Source of the DNA: an uncultured Pseudomonadales bacterium
GTDB lineage: Bacteria; Pseudomonadota; Gammaproteobacteria; Pseudomonadales; Cellvibrionaceae
Reading direction: 5' to 3'
NCBI GenBank assembly: GCA_947488935.1
Contig: CANLBN010000008.1
Coordinates: 161,883-225,882 of the forward strand
DNA: 64,000 nucleotides
Shown: positions 46,311 to 55,965 of the stretch, in pieces
Numbering within the stretch: the stretch's first letter is position 1
How the letters are laid out: each line of letters starts with the position of its first letter
Notes under the pieces: generated by a model
What the model was told of the DNA's origin: nothing
Database searches by the model: none
What the model saw: only the letters and a program-made list of their open reading frames with translations
Program-made: the position numbers and the translations under genes

Positions 46311-46333
46311 CGATTGTAACACTTCTACAATCG
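46311..46333. promoter_or_regulatory. Inverted repeat upstream of crp
   Basis: An 8-bp inverted repeat CGATTGTA-N7-TACAATCG between the divergent crp and OsmC-family genes, 38 bp upstream of the crp start. Its symmetry suggests a dimer-binding site or a small leader hairpin. It does not match the TGTGA-N6-TCACA CRP consensus. Confidence 0.4.
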
Positions 46334-46499
46334 ATACTGAGGGTGTGCAACTCATAAATAGCTGGTTTTGTGCGGCCCATTCATAATTTACTAGATAACT
46401 ATTACAAATTAAGGACGCTTTTGCCAAGCTATGGTAGTCTTGCCATCCCTTGAGTCAAGCACCAATGTAACAAAATATTTTATAAAGGTAAAAGTAGCG

Positions 46500-46922
46500 A
46501 TGAAAGCAACGGTAAAGTGGGTCGACAATGCAATGTTTTTAGGCGAATCTGGTAGTGGCCATAGTGTTGTTATGGACGGCCCCGAAGGTCATGGTGGACG
46601 TAATATGGGTATTCGCCCCATGGAGATGCTGTTAATTGGCCTTGGTGGTTGCGCCAGTTTTGACGTGATTGGCATTCTCAAAAAAGCGCGCCAAAATGTA
46701 CGTGATTGCCGTGTAGAACTGGTTGCTGAGCGCGCCGATGCTGTGCCTTCTCCCTTTACTAAAATCACCCTTAACTTTATTGTGACAGGTACCAAGTTAA
46801 AAGAGAAACAAGTGGCTAAAGCCGTTGAACTCTCGGCCACAAAGTACTGTTCAGCATCAATTATGATGGAAGCCGCAGGCGTTGAAATGAGCCATGCCTA
46901 TGAGATTGTAGAGGTTGAATAG
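46500..46922 (+). CDS. OsmC-family protein (YhfA-like)
   Basis: A 140-residue OsmC/Ohr superfamily protein from the ATG at 46500, which has AAAGG upstream; an in-frame ATG at 46431 is implausible. C51 (GGCASFDVIGIL) and C117 (YCSASIMM) are the paired cysteines of the peroxide-reducing fold, and PMEMLLIGLGGC is the signature of the YhfA subgroup. Its physiological substrate is unclear; E. coli yhfA also lies beside crp, matching the arrangement here. Confidence 0.88.
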   Translation: MKATVKWVDNAMFLGESGSGHSVVMDGPEGHGGRNMGIRPMEMLLIGLGGCASFDVIGILKKARQNVRDCRVELVAERADAVPSPFTKITLNFIVTGTKLKEKQVAKAVELSATKYCSASIMMEAAGVEMSHAYEIVEVE

Positions 46923-47350
46923 GTTTTAGCTTTACTATTACATTATAGTGGCGGAGTTAGACGCTTTTAGAAAGGTATAGTGCCAAGATATTAATCACAG
47001 TAAGGCTTATTGTACGCTTGTGATACAAGCTATTAGAGGACAGAAAAATAAAGAGAGCGAAACTATTTAACTGAAGCCTAACTGTAGTGCTTAGGCTTTA
47101 TTACTTTAAGGTCGCGTTTCTCTGGGTAGTAGTCAATTTAGTCGCCACATCTTCTCTCTGCTGCCTTAGCCATTACTGGTTACTGTTCTCCACATCCATG
47201 TGTTCCACAGCATTAGTACCTCCTGTACGTCAAGGCAAAGCTCAAAATGATAATCTCCTTCTACCCGCTTCACCCAACGACTTAGGCTCAGCTTGTATAG
47301 CTTAGTGTGCGCTACTTAATATAGAGATTGCTTCTGTTATACTCATTTAT
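46923..47350. other. Gene-free stretch with one stem-loop
   Basis: About 430 bp between the OsmC-family and DUF2244 genes. A stem-loop (AAGCCTAA at 47074-47081 paired with 47091-47098, nine-base loop) stands about 150 bp beyond the OsmC stop and may end its transcript. A GTG-start ORF of 72 codons at 47087-47305 reads as cysteine-rich and hydrophobic without a ribosome site, and I do not accept it. No RNA gene or repeat is evident. Confidence 0.55.
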
Positions 47351-47857
47351 ATGGTTACGACTCAAATAACTGATAAATACACGGCTATTACACTATCGCC
47401 TAATCGCTCCACAGACTGGAAAGATATTAAGCGCTGGCTGATCTTTTTAAGCTTGCCTGCACTGTTCGTTGCGATTGGCTGGTTCGCAATGGGAGTGTGG
47501 ATAATTTTGCCTCTTGTTGGTATTGAGTTAGGTTTATTAACTTATTTTATGTATAAGGTTTGTTATCAAAATTACCGTGTCCAAAAGATTATTATTCAAA
47601 AAAAACAAGTAATTCTAGAGGCAGGGATTCAAAAGTTGAATCAAGTCCAGTTGTTTCAGCGACCCGATTGTTATCTTGTGATAACAGAGCCCACTTCTCC
47701 AATGGAAAATCTAGAGCTGACATTAAGTAGTGATGAAGGCAGTTATGCTATTGGTGGGTTTCTCAATAGTGAAGATAAGGGGCTTGCTCGTCGCTCTTTG
47801 ATCAAGGCAGGCCTGATAGAGTGTTCGAGCCTTTGGTGGCAAAAAAACAATCGTTAG
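47351..47857 (+). CDS. DUF2244 membrane protein
   Basis: A 168-residue DUF2244 protein. Two adjacent membrane segments occupy about 28-70 (IFLSLPALFVAIGWFAMGVW, then IILPLVGIELGLLTYFMY), followed by a cytoplasmic strand-rich domain (VQKIIIQKKQVILEAG, and EGSYAIGGFLNSEDK near the end). Function of the family is unknown; members often lie near cytochrome oxidase genes, which are not seen here. No clear ribosome site precedes the ATG. Confidence 0.85.
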   Translation: MVTTQITDKYTAITLSPNRSTDWKDIKRWLIFLSLPALFVAIGWFAMGVWIILPLVGIELGLLTYFMYKVCYQNYRVQKIIIQKKQVILEAGIQKLNQVQLFQRPDCYLVITEPTSPMENLELTLSSDEGSYAIGGFLNSEDKGLARRSLIKAGLIECSSLWWQKNNR

Positions 47858-48135
47858 CGATCAAGTTAAAGCGTCAGATATTATTCATATATCTAGTGAT
47901 GCAAAAATACTATTTAATTTCATCGAGTGGTCACGCGAAAGTCATTCGCAAAAAACTTATAGGGCAAGCCTATCTTGTTACAAAATAAAAACTAAAGCGC
48001 TACTTTTAAGCAATTGAAAGTGTTGTTCGTGAGCTTATTAGAATGTTTTGTATAAAGTATGAATTAGTTAATAGTTGTTATCGTTAACAAAGCTTATTAT
48101 TTTTAGTCAGGTCCAATATAGCAAAGGGAATAATA

Positions 48136-48924
48136 ATGAATTATAAAATAGTAGTGTTATCTATAGCGATGGTTTTTCTGGCGGCTTGCTCAAAGCATGA
48201 CAAAGCGTATTATGCAGCGAATATCGATAAGGCTGAGAGTAAGAGTAAAGAGTGCAATGCTGCGATGGAGGCCGCTTTTGTTGCTCAAGATGAGGCGAAA
48301 GTAACCTCGCTTTCTGAGGATGTTGAGTGTCGAGCGGCTGTAGAGGCTTTTAAGGAGCATAAAGTAGCACTCGCCAAGATCGAGAGGGAGCTAAAAAGGA
48401 AGGAGCGTGAAAAGGCCGAATTAGAAGCCAAAAAGGCCTTTGAAGAGGAGTACAACAAGCAACTATCTTCACTTAAGGGTCTTTCTTACGCTGACTTCTT
48501 TGAGCAAACTAAAGACTGTGGCTCGTCTTTTTCATCCAAAAAGAGTGCTTTGTGTGAGGCCTATAAAAATCTAGCTAAAGAGTTTCAGGCTAAAGAGATC
48601 GCTGTTTTAAAAGAGAAATATATAGGCGGTAAGCTGGAGTCATTTAGAGATGAGCAATGCCAAGGAAGCAGTTATAGCAAGGCTTACTGCACGCTTGCTC
48701 AGAAAGCCGCTAAGGAGCAAAGACAAGAAAAGATCGATGCTTATTTAGCGAATAGAGAGAGCTTAAAGAAAGATTTTAATCAATGTTACTATCAGTACGA
48801 TAAATTGAGAAAAGCAAATAAGTGGGGCGAGGCTAACAAGTCAATTCAAACCTATCAATGCTCTGTTGTTGCTCGTGCTGCATCGGCAGTTAAAGTGTAT
48901 AGCTTTAACAAGCCAATACAGTAA
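48136..48924 (+). CDS. EexN-like lipoprotein with coiled-coil region
   Basis: A 262-residue lipoprotein. The signal ends in the lipobox FLAAC (C18), then the sequence DKAYYAANIDKAESKSKECN resembles the N terminus of EexN-type entry-exclusion lipoproteins (YYxxNxxxAxxKxxEC). A Lys/Glu-rich stretch (about 80-110) should form a coiled coil, and the rest has paired cysteines. EexN proteins normally sit on conjugative elements, but no conjugation gene is in this window. The AAGGGA ribosome site supports translation. The 278-bp stretch upstream shows nothing else. Confidence 0.7.
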   Translation: MNYKIVVLSIAMVFLAACSKHDKAYYAANIDKAESKSKECNAAMEAAFVAQDEAKVTSLSEDVECRAAVEAFKEHKVALAKIERELKRKEREKAELEAKKAFEEEYNKQLSSLKGLSYADFFEQTKDCGSSFSSKKSALCEAYKNLAKEFQAKEIAVLKEKYIGGKLESFRDEQCQGSSYSKAYCTLAQKAAKEQRQEKIDAYLANRESLKKDFNQCYYQYDKLRKANKWGEANKSIQTYQCSVVARAASAVKVYSFNKPIQ

Positions 48925-48958
48925 TTATTTTTTTATTGCGCTAAGTTTTCCAACTAAT

Positions 48959-49606
48959 TTAAATACGGTATGTAGTTTTTGTCATTACCTTAGACATTAA
49001 CTTCATACCCATTTTAACCGGTGCCGGGAATTGGCTGCCGCCAGCGTCGAGGGCAGCTTGTTGGTGGCGTGCTTCGTCTTCTAGCATCTGTGTGACTATG
49101 GCTCGACTTTTTGTATCGCTTTCGGGTAATTCTTCTAAATGTTTTTCTAAGTGGCCACAGACGAGTTCTTCTGTGGCTGCGACAAAGCCCAAGCTAATTT
49201 TATCGCTGATAATACCTGCGGTCGCCCCCATACTAAATGAAAGCCCATAAAAAACAGGGTTGAGTAGGCTTGGCTGGCTATTGAGTTGCTGAAGGCGCTC
49301 ATCGCACCAGCTTAGGTGATCAACTTCTTCCTGCGCTGCTTGTTCCATCTCTTCGCGAACATCGGGTAGTTTGGCGGTTAACGCTTGCCCTTGGTAAAGC
49401 GCCTGTGCGCAGACTTCGCCTGTGTGGTTAATGCGCATTAGGCCTGCTGCATGTTTTGCTTCTGTGTCACTTAGCGCAGGCTCTTGTAGGTTTTGTGCGG
49501 GTGAGGCTTGAGCTGCTGTTGAGGCGTTCTTACTGAGGGTTCTTAATACTCTGTCTGATTCAATAATGATCTTATCGAATAAAGAATAATGCCGTGATGT
49601 ACTCAT
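48959..49606 (-). CDS. coq7: Demethoxyubiquinone hydroxylase Coq7
   Basis: Di-iron hydroxylase of ubiquinone synthesis, doing the step that UbiF does in E. coli. The 215-residue protein holds the iron-ligand motifs [38 protein letters not shown] and EDEARHQ, in the ferritin-like order. It is 49 bp downstream of purD on the same strand; the function ties in with the ubiEJB genes elsewhere in the window. Confidence 0.95.
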   Translation of the reverse strand: MSTSRHYSLFDKIIIESDRVLRTLSKNASTAAQASPAQNLQEPALSDTEAKHAAGLMRINHTGEVCAQALYQGQALTAKLPDVREEMEQAAQEEVDHLSWCDERLQQLNSQPSLLNPVFYGLSFSMGATAGIISDKISLGFVAATEELVCGHLEKHLEELPESDTKSRAIVTQMLEDEARHQQAALDAGGSQFPAPVKMGMKLMSKVMTKTTYRI

Positions 49607-49655
49607 AGGAACCTCTCAGAATAAATAATCATACGCTTAAGCCAAGGGATGCAGG

Positions 49656-50939
49656 CTATTGCTCTCGCGCAATAGCACGATAGGCAATATCGTCCCTATA
49701 GTATACGTCGTCCCACTGAATTTGGCGCGTGAGTTCGTAAGCAAGCGCTTGTGCTTGTGTTACGGTTTTGCCTAGGGCTGTCGCACATAATACGCGGCCG
49801 CCTTGGGTAAGGACTTGATTGCCATCAAGTTTGGTTCCAGCATGGAATACTTTTTTATCCGTACTGTTGTCAGTAGGGAGGCCGCTAATCACATCACCTT
49901 TACGATAGGACTCGGGGTATCCTCCTGCGGCGAGTACAACGCCAACAGCAGTGCGTGGGTCCCATTCGGTTTGGCTATTAGCCAATTGACCATCGATTGC
50001 CTGTAAGCACAGTTGTGCTAGGTCAGACTGTAGGCGCATCATAATCGGTTGGGTTTCTGGGTCGCCAAAGCGGCAGTTGTATTCGATGACTTTAGGTGTG
50101 CCATCGGTATCGATCATAAGCCCAGCATACAAAAAGCCAGTGTAGTCGTTCCCCTCGGCTGCCATACCAGCTACCGTAGGCTCGATCACTTCTTTCATAA
50201 TGCGGTCGTGTATTTCGGGTGTTACAACGGGCGCTGGAGAGTAAGCACCCATGCCTCCAGTGTTTAAGCCAGTATCGTTATTACCAACGCGTTTGTGGTC
50301 TTGGCTGGTGGCCATTGGCAGGCTATTTTTACCATCGACAAGTACAATAAAGCTTGCCTCTTCGCCTTGTAAAAACTCTTCAATAACAACCTTACAACCC
50401 GCTTCGCCAAAGGCATTACCCGAGAGCATGTCTTTGATTGCCTCTTCGGCTTGAGTAACTGTTTCGGCAACGATGACGCCTTTGCCTGCTGCGAGCCCAT
50501 CGGCTTTAACGACAATAGGTGCGCCCTGTGCGTGTAAGTAGGCAAGCGCTGGCTCGACCTCAGTAAAGGTCTCATAAGCGGCTGTTGGGATATTATGGCG
50601 CGCTAAAAAGTCTTTGGTAAAGGATTTAGAACCCTCAAGCTGGGCTGCCCCCTGGCTTGGACCAAAGCATTTAAGGTTGCGCGAGTTAAAGTAATTAACA
50701 ATGCCGTCGACGAGGGGAGCCTCGGGTCCAACAATGGTTAATCCAACGTTGTTTTGTTCTGCAAAGTTAGCAAGCTCTTCAAAGGCCATAACATTGATGG
50801 CGACATTACTGATGTTCTCTTCAAGTGCAGTACCTGCATTACCGGGTGCTACAAACACTTCATTAACTTGTTGGCCTTGAGCAACTTTCCAGGCAAGTGC
50901 GTGTTCGCGACCACCTGAGCCAATAATTAATACATTCAT
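49656..50939 (-). CDS. purD: Phosphoribosylamine-glycine ligase
   Basis: ATP-grasp ligase, second step of purine synthesis (GAR formation). The 427 residues begin with MNVLIIGSGGREHALAWK, the N-terminal nucleotide fold, and include LAAGKGVIVA and the ATP-grasp loop EGEEASFIVLVDG, plus EYNCRFGDPETQPIMMRL. It lies after purH by 64 bp on the same strand, the usual purHD unit. Confidence 0.97.
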   Translation of the reverse strand: MNVLIIGSGGREHALAWKVAQGQQVNEVFVAPGNAGTALEENISNVAINVMAFEELANFAEQNNVGLTIVGPEAPLVDGIVNYFNSRNLKCFGPSQGAAQLEGSKSFTKDFLARHNIPTAAYETFTEVEPALAYLHAQGAPIVVKADGLAAGKGVIVAETVTQAEEAIKDMLSGNAFGEAGCKVVIEEFLQGEEASFIVLVDGKNSLPMATSQDHKRVGNNDTGLNTGGMGAYSPAPVVTPEIHDRIMKEVIEPTVAGMAAEGNDYTGFLYAGLMIDTDGTPKVIEYNCRFGDPETQPIMMRLQSDLAQLCLQAIDGQLANSQTEWDPRTAVGVVLAAGGYPESYRKGDVISGLPTDNSTDKKVFHAGTKLDGNQVLTQGGRVLCATALGKTVTQAQALAYELTRQIQWDDVYYRDDIAYRAIAREQ

Positions 50940-51003
50940 AGCAATACCTTTAACGTTAATATGTTGAGTCGTTGTCTTTTGTGGACATTTGGCGAGTGGG
51001 TCT

Positions 51004-52584
51004 TTAGTGCCTAAAGTGGCGCATACCGGTTAATACCATGGCAATATTGTGCTCGTCAGCAGCGGCGATAATTTCGTCGTCGCGAATAGAGCCACCGGGC
51101 TGTATTACACAACTAATGCCCACTTTTGCCGCATTATCAATACCGTCTCTAAAGGGGAAGAAAGCATCGCTTGCCATGACTGAGTTACTTACGTCGAGCT
51201 TGGCGTGCTCGGCTTTAATAGCGGCAATACGCGCAGAGTTCACACGGCTCATTTGCCCGGCACCAATACCGACAGTCTGTTGGTTTTTACCGTAGATAAT
51301 GGCGTTGGATTTAACCATTTTGGCGACTTTCCACGTAAACAGGAGGTCGTCGATTTCGGCGTCGGTAGGGGTGCGTTTAGTAACAATTTTTAAATCATCT
51401 TGGGTAATCATCCCTAAGTCGCGGTCTTGTACTAAAAGACCACCATTGACGCGTTTATAGTCAAGTGAGGGTGAGGCTTGTTGTAAGTCGCCACAAATAA
51501 GTAGGCGTACATTTTTTTTCTCGGCGACAATTTTCTCGACATCGCTACCGACGCTTGGCGCAATAATAACCTCGACAAATTGTTTTTCAACAATGGCTTT
51601 GGCTGTTGCTGCATCTAGTTCGCGGTTAAAGGCAATAATGCCACCAAAGGCGGATTCTGGGTCCGTCGCAAAAGCCTTTTCGTAGGCATTCAATAAGTTG
51701 TTATCGATAGCTACACCACAAGGGTTAGCATGTTTTACGATAACGCAGGCAGGCTCATCAAACAGTTTAACGGTTTCTAGTGCAGTATCGGTATCGGCAA
51801 TATTATTAAAGGAAAGTGCTTTACCCTGTAATTGTTTTGCAGTTGATACACTGTTGTTACTTGTGTTTGCTTCTACATAAAATGCGCTATTTTGGTGAGG
51901 GTTTTCACCGTAACGCATATCCTGTGATTTAATAAATTGTGTATTAAATGTGCGTGGAAATTGCTCATTGCCGCCAGGAACCAAGCGGCCAAAATAATTG
52001 GCAATCATGCCGTCGTAGGCTGCGGTATGCTCGTAGGCTTTAATGGCAAGGTCAAAGCGTGTAGCGTGGCAGGTACAGCCATCGTTCGCTTTCATTTCGT
52101 CAATTACACTCGAGTAGTCACTGGCGTTAACGACAATATTGACAAAAGCATGGTTTTTGGCTGCGGCACGGACCATGGTTGGTCCACCAATATCAATATT
52201 CTCAATAGCATCTTCTAAAGAGCAGTTGGGCTTGTTAACGGTTTGGGCAAAGGGGTAAAGATTAACAACGACCATATCAATCGCTGTAATATCGTGGGCT
52301 TGCATAACCTCATCGTCCTGACCGCGACGAGCGAGGATGCCGCCGTGTATTTTGGGGTGTAGAGTTTTTACTCGGCCATCCATCATCTCGGGGAAGCCGG
52401 TATGGTCGGACACTTCGGTGACTTCAATATTGTTTTCTTGAAGTAGTCGGTAGGTTCCTCCCGTTGATAGTAGCTCTACGCCAAGTGTGCGTAGCTCTTT
52501 GGCAAGCTCTATGATGCCTGTTTTATCGGATACACTGATAAGTGCGCGTTTAACTGTTTGAAGGTCTGCGGGTGCTGTTGACAT
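51004..52584 (-). CDS. purH: Bifunctional AICAR transformylase/IMP cyclohydrolase
   Basis: Catalyses the last two steps of IMP synthesis. The 526-residue protein has the N-terminal cyclohydrolase ([41 protein letters not shown]) and the C-terminal transformylase ([13 protein letters not shown], and the tail GMRHFRH). Length equals the family norm. Upstream is the fis terminator, so purHD probably has its own promoter in the 60-110 bp after it. Confidence 0.97.
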   Translation of the reverse strand: MSTAPADLQTVKRALISVSDKTGIIELAKELRTLGVELLSTGGTYRLLQENNIEVTEVSDHTGFPEMMDGRVKTLHPKIHGGILARRGQDDEVMQAHDITAIDMVVVNLYPFAQTVNKPNCSLEDAIENIDIGGPTMVRAAAKNHAFVNIVVNASDYSSVIDEMKANDGCTCHATRFDLAIKAYEHTAAYDGMIANYFGRLVPGGNEQFPRTFNTQFIKSQDMRYGENPHQNSAFYVEANTSNNSVSTAKQLQGKALSFNNIADTDTALETVKLFDEPACVIVKHANPCGVAIDNNLLNAYEKAFATDPESAFGGIIAFNRELDAATAKAIVEKQFVEVIIAPSVGSDVEKIVAEKKNVRLLICGDLQQASPSLDYKRVNGGLLVQDRDLGMITQDDLKIVTKRTPTDAEIDDLLFTWKVAKMVKSNAIIYGKNQQTVGIGAGQMSRVNSARIAAIKAEHAKLDVSNSVMASDAFFPFRDGIDNAAKVGISCVIQPGGSIRDDEIIAAADEHNIAMVLTGMRHFRH

Positions 52585-52643
52585 GATGTGAGTCGTGTCC
52601 TTAATAACGGAAGATGGTAATGGATTTTGTACTAATACTTAAA

Positions 52644-52677
52644 TAAAAAAGGGATGAATCATAGTAATTCATCCCTT
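52644..52677 (-). terminator. Terminator after fis
   Basis: An 11-bp inverted repeat (AAGGGATGAAT at 52649-52659, complement at 52667-52677) with a 7-base loop. Read on the minus strand it runs into six T residues, so it ends the dusB-fis transcript between fis and purH. Confidence 0.88.
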
Positions 52678-52696
52678 CGAGGTCTTTATGAGTGCT

Positions 52697-53011
52697 TTAT
52701 AAAAGGCTGTAGCGCTTAAGCTTTTTACGTAGTGTGCCTCGGTTCAACCCAAGGAGCTCAGCAGCTTTAGTTTGATTTTGGCGAGTATTCTTCATGACAA
52801 TTTCAAGCAGTGGTGCTTCTATCTCTTGTAATACCATATCGTAAACGTCGGTAACAGCTTGACCATCTAGGTGGCGAAAGTAGTTTTCCATCGTAGACTC
52901 AACACTACTTCTTAATGACTGTTCTTGGACGTTCTCATTTGCTGCAGAAACGGCTGGAACGTCTTGCTGATTAAAATTACTGTCTAAAACTATAGTCTCG
53001 GCTGAGCTCAT
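52697..53011 (-). CDS. fis: DNA-binding protein Fis
   Basis: Nucleoid-associated protein that bends DNA and controls growth-linked transcription. The 104-residue protein ends in the Fis helix-turn-helix (NQTKAAELLGLNRGTLRKKLKRYSLL), with an acidic, variable N terminus and LLEIVMKNTRQ just before. It overlaps the end of dusB by four bases (ATGA), the gammaproteobacterial dusB-fis operon. A strong terminator follows. Confidence 0.96.
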   Translation of the reverse strand: MSSAETIVLDSNFNQQDVPAVSAANENVQEQSLRSSVESTMENYFRHLDGQAVTDVYDMVLQEIEAPLLEIVMKNTRQNQTKAAELLGLNRGTLRKKLKRYSLL

Positions 53012-54045
53012 GCTGCTTTGTCCTCTGAAGTTGCTAGTGTCTCAAAATAATGTGCGAGTGCTCTATATTGCTCTTGAGCGGATTCGATTTTGTTAAATGC
53101 CTGCCTAAAAACTCGGTGATACTCACCATTGGCGTCTGGCTGTTGTTTTTTATTGCGGCTATTTGCTAATTTCTCTTGGTTTTGTAAATACCAAGCGACA
53201 TGTTTGCGTGCAATTCTAGCACCCATTAGCTCCCCATAAAAATTATGTAGTGAGCAAATATGTGAACCAAGTATCTTTTCTATCTCGACAAGTGTTGGTT
53301 TCGCTAATTTTTCGCCGGTATTTAAAAAATGGTTAATCTCTCTAAATAGCCAAGGGTTACCCTGGGCTGCACGGCCAATCATAACGGCGTTAGCACCTGT
53401 TAGCTCAAGTACTCGATACGCTTTTTCAGGCGAATCTATATCGCCATTGGCAAACACAGGGATAGTAACGGCTTTTACAATATTTGCAATGGTATTGTAT
53501 TCAGCTTCGCCTTTAAATGCGCAAGCGCGGGTTCTACCGTGAACAGCCAATGCTTGTATGCCGCTATCCTGTGCTATTTTAGCAATGGTAACCCCATTGC
53601 GGTTATCCGTATCCCAGCCGGTACGAATTTTTAAGGTAACTGGTACATCTACGGCACCTACAACGGCTGTCAATATGTCTTTTACAAGCGCTTCATCGCG
53701 TAAGAGCGCAGATCCTGCTGCTTTTTTACAGACTTTTTTAGCGGGGCAGCCCATATTGATATCTATGATTTGCGCGCCAAGTTCAACATTGGCGCGTGCG
53801 GCCTCGGCCATTACGTTAGGGTTGTTTCCTGCCAATTGTATGGAGCGCGGCTCATCATCGTCATGTCTTAGGCGCTGTTGGCTTTTACGTGTATGCCACA
53901 GTTTACTGTCGGCCGTTACCATTTCAGATACAACCAGCCCAGCACCTAGTTTTTTGCATAGCTGTCTAAATGGCAAATCGGTTACGCCTGCCATAGGTGC
54001 TAAAATTGTCGGGTTTACAATGGCCCAATTGCCTATTTTAAACAT
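53008..54045 (-). CDS. dusB: tRNA-dihydrouridine synthase B
   Basis: FMN enzyme reducing uridine to dihydrouridine in tRNA D-loops. The 345-residue protein has the N-terminal MAGVTDLPFRQLCKKLGAG, the catalytic-cysteine motif INMGCPAKKVCKKAAGSALL, and HGRTRACAFKGEAEY, all of the DusB group. It begins the operon with fis and is preceded by 178 bp, which probably includes the growth-phase promoter. Confidence 0.96.
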   Translation of the reverse strand: MFKIGNWAIVNPTILAPMAGVTDLPFRQLCKKLGAGLVVSEMVTADSKLWHTRKSQQRLRHDDDEPRSIQLAGNNPNVMAEAARANVELGAQIIDINMGCPAKKVCKKAAGSALLRDEALVKDILTAVVGAVDVPVTLKIRTGWDTDNRNGVTIAKIAQDSGIQALAVHGRTRACAFKGEAEYNTIANIVKAVTIPVFANGDIDSPEKAYRVLELTGANAVMIGRAAQGNPWLFREINHFLNTGEKLAKPTLVEIEKILGSHICSLHNFYGELMGARIARKHVAWYLQNQEKLANSRNKKQQPDANGEYHRVFRQAFNKIESAQEQYRALAHYFETLATSEDKAA

Positions 54046-54223
54046 AACGGGATAGATGGTTGGTTGTTAGCAATGTTGCTATTGATAAAAAATCGTACTG
54101 ATTTGAGGGTCTATAGCAGCGCAATTTAAACGAAGTGTTGGTCTCGTTAATGAGGCTCTATGATAACGCTTAGCGAACTAATGAGAAAGGTGAATACTCA
54201 AAAAATATAGTTATATTGTACTT

Positions 54224-55837
54224 TTATTTCTGCGCTCTTGCCTGAACGACGGTCAGTTGATAGTTAACCGCTGTATCGCCGGGGTCGACGATTTCGATAG
54301 AGAGTTGAATTGGCTGGTTATTTGCCATTTGTTTAGCGCCTGCAAGTTCGCCACGCAAGTATTCATTGGGTTGCAATTGGCGCTTGGCAACTAATTGATC
54401 ATTAATGTCATTAAATTCTAGCTGAAGAGCTGGAAAGGGTTGTGTGAATTTAGCATTATTTATCAAAATAGCATCAATAATGAGAGCATTTTTCCGCCTT
54501 GGGTGGCTGCGAACAATCAGGTTCGTTGTGCGTATTTTTTGGGTATCGATTAACGCAGGTAGTGTGCATCCGAGTGTTTTACAGGCGGAGCTATAATATG
54601 AACGATAAGACGGATGTTTACTTAGGGTGTCGAAGCGAATAATGGCTATTTGTAATACCAATAATAAGCCTAAAAGTATCACCCCAATTCGCCAAAGCCA
54701 GCGTTGTGCGCTGGGTGATGATAACCCTGCCATTTCGACAGGCTCTGGTTCAATATTTGCCAAATAGTCCGAAGGGTCGTCCTTGTAGCGCGCGCGTGAG
54801 TGCATCGCATTTTCGATATCGTCGTCACTAATCGATACCGCCTCCTCTGCCTCTTCAGCTGCTTTTATATCGTCTAGTGCAGAATCAAGATCATATGCAT
54901 TATTGCGCTCAGGCTCTTCAGTGATGAAATCCTCATCAAAATAGAGAGGGCTATCTTTAGCTTCGGGTTCGGTTGTTTTGGCATCGGCCTCTAGCTCAAT
55001 ATTAAGATCTATTTGGTCGTAGCCAGAGCTGTTTTGCTCATTGGGTTCGTCATCGTCATCATAAAGGCCTAAGTCATCATCAGTGTCAAAGGACGGTTCT
55101 ATCTTTGGTTCATCATCGATATCGAATAGCTCATTGTTGTCATTTGATGGCTCTGGATTGATAATAAACTGAGTTTTTTGCTCTTCTTTTTGGTTTTCTT
55201 CCTCTTCGAGTTCTGCAAGCATCTTAATTGCCCAACTTTCGTCGGCACTTTCGCGTTTATGTTCTTTAATTGTGCCCAAAGAGCGATCAAATAAGCTGGT
55301 TTTTTTATTCTCGTTTTCTGAATCAAGGTCAAAAATATCGCCGTCTAGATCGAGCTGGCTCGTCTCTTCATCTGAGATTAATGTATCTTGCTCCTCATTA
55401 GGTGCAACAGTTTGTTGTTTAGGTGCTGGGGCTTTAGGTGTCGATTGTTTTTGAGCGGGTTCGCGATCTGTATCCTTTGCTTGTTTATCTAGCTCGGGTT
55501 TTGTATTTTGTTTAGGCGCAGCAGGTGTGTCTTCGATGGCTTTGTTTTTTTCAGCAGTGCTTGGAGATGAGTTTGTTGCTGCTTTTGGTGCGAGATTGTT
55601 TGATGTGCTATCCGTTGGCGAGCTTTGGTTAGTACTGGTTTTTTCTTGTGCTGGGCTTGCTTTCGGGCTAGTAGTTGTTTTGTTTTGTTCTTTTGCATTG
55701 TGATCGGCAGCCCTAAAAACAGCTAGGCAAGATCCACAGCGAACTTGCCCATCGGCCACGGCGAGTTGATTAAGTGTAACGCGAAATGCCGTATTACACT
55801 GAGGGCAGCGAGTGACAATGTCTTCAGGATTGCTCAT
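54224..55837 (-). CDS. Zinc-ribbon and DUF3426 membrane protein
   Basis: A 537-residue single-span membrane protein. The N terminus is an MJ0042-type zinc ribbon with C11, C14, C34 and C37. A long Gln/Ser/Thr/Glu/Asp-rich, acidic and probably disordered region (about 45-375) leads to a membrane segment at about 382-402 and a C-terminal DUF3426 domain (about 410-537; NEYLRGELAGAKQMANNQP). Such genes sit between prmA and dusB in many gammaproteobacteria, often without a known role. It is longer than many relatives because of the linker. Confidence 0.85.
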   Translation of the reverse strand: MSNPEDIVTRCPQCNTAFRVTLNQLAVADGQVRCGSCLAVFRAADHNAKEQNKTTTSPKASPAQEKTSTNQSSPTDSTSNNLAPKAATNSSPSTAEKNKAIEDTPAAPKQNTKPELDKQAKDTDREPAQKQSTPKAPAPKQQTVAPNEEQDTLISDEETSQLDLDGDIFDLDSENENKKTSLFDRSLGTIKEHKRESADESWAIKMLAELEEEENQKEEQKTQFIINPEPSNDNNELFDIDDEPKIEPSFDTDDDLGLYDDDDEPNEQNSSGYDQIDLNIELEADAKTTEPEAKDSPLYFDEDFITEEPERNNAYDLDSALDDIKAAEEAEEAVSISDDDIENAMHSRARYKDDPSDYLANIEPEPVEMAGLSSPSAQRWLWRIGVILLGLLLVLQIAIIRFDTLSKHPSYRSYYSSACKTLGCTLPALIDTQKIRTTNLIVRSHPRRKNALIIDAILINNAKFTQPFPALQLEFNDINDQLVAKRQLQPNEYLRGELAGAKQMANNQPIQLSIEIVDPGDTAVNYQLTVVQARAQK

Positions 55838-55965
55838 TTAACGGTAATACCATAGGGTGCTATTGTTTTTATTCCTGAGTGTAGTGTAGAGCAGTTGCCG
55901 CGGATAATAAATACTCCTGTGTCGATACTGCTGACTATATAACAAACTACCAGTAAGTTAATCGC

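Noticed and set aside
47087..47305. GTG-start ORF of 72 codons between the OsmC-family and DUF2244 genes
   Set aside because: No ribosome site, no conserved pattern, and its start lies inside a stem-loop; composition is hydrophobic and cysteine-rich as expected of a chance ORF.
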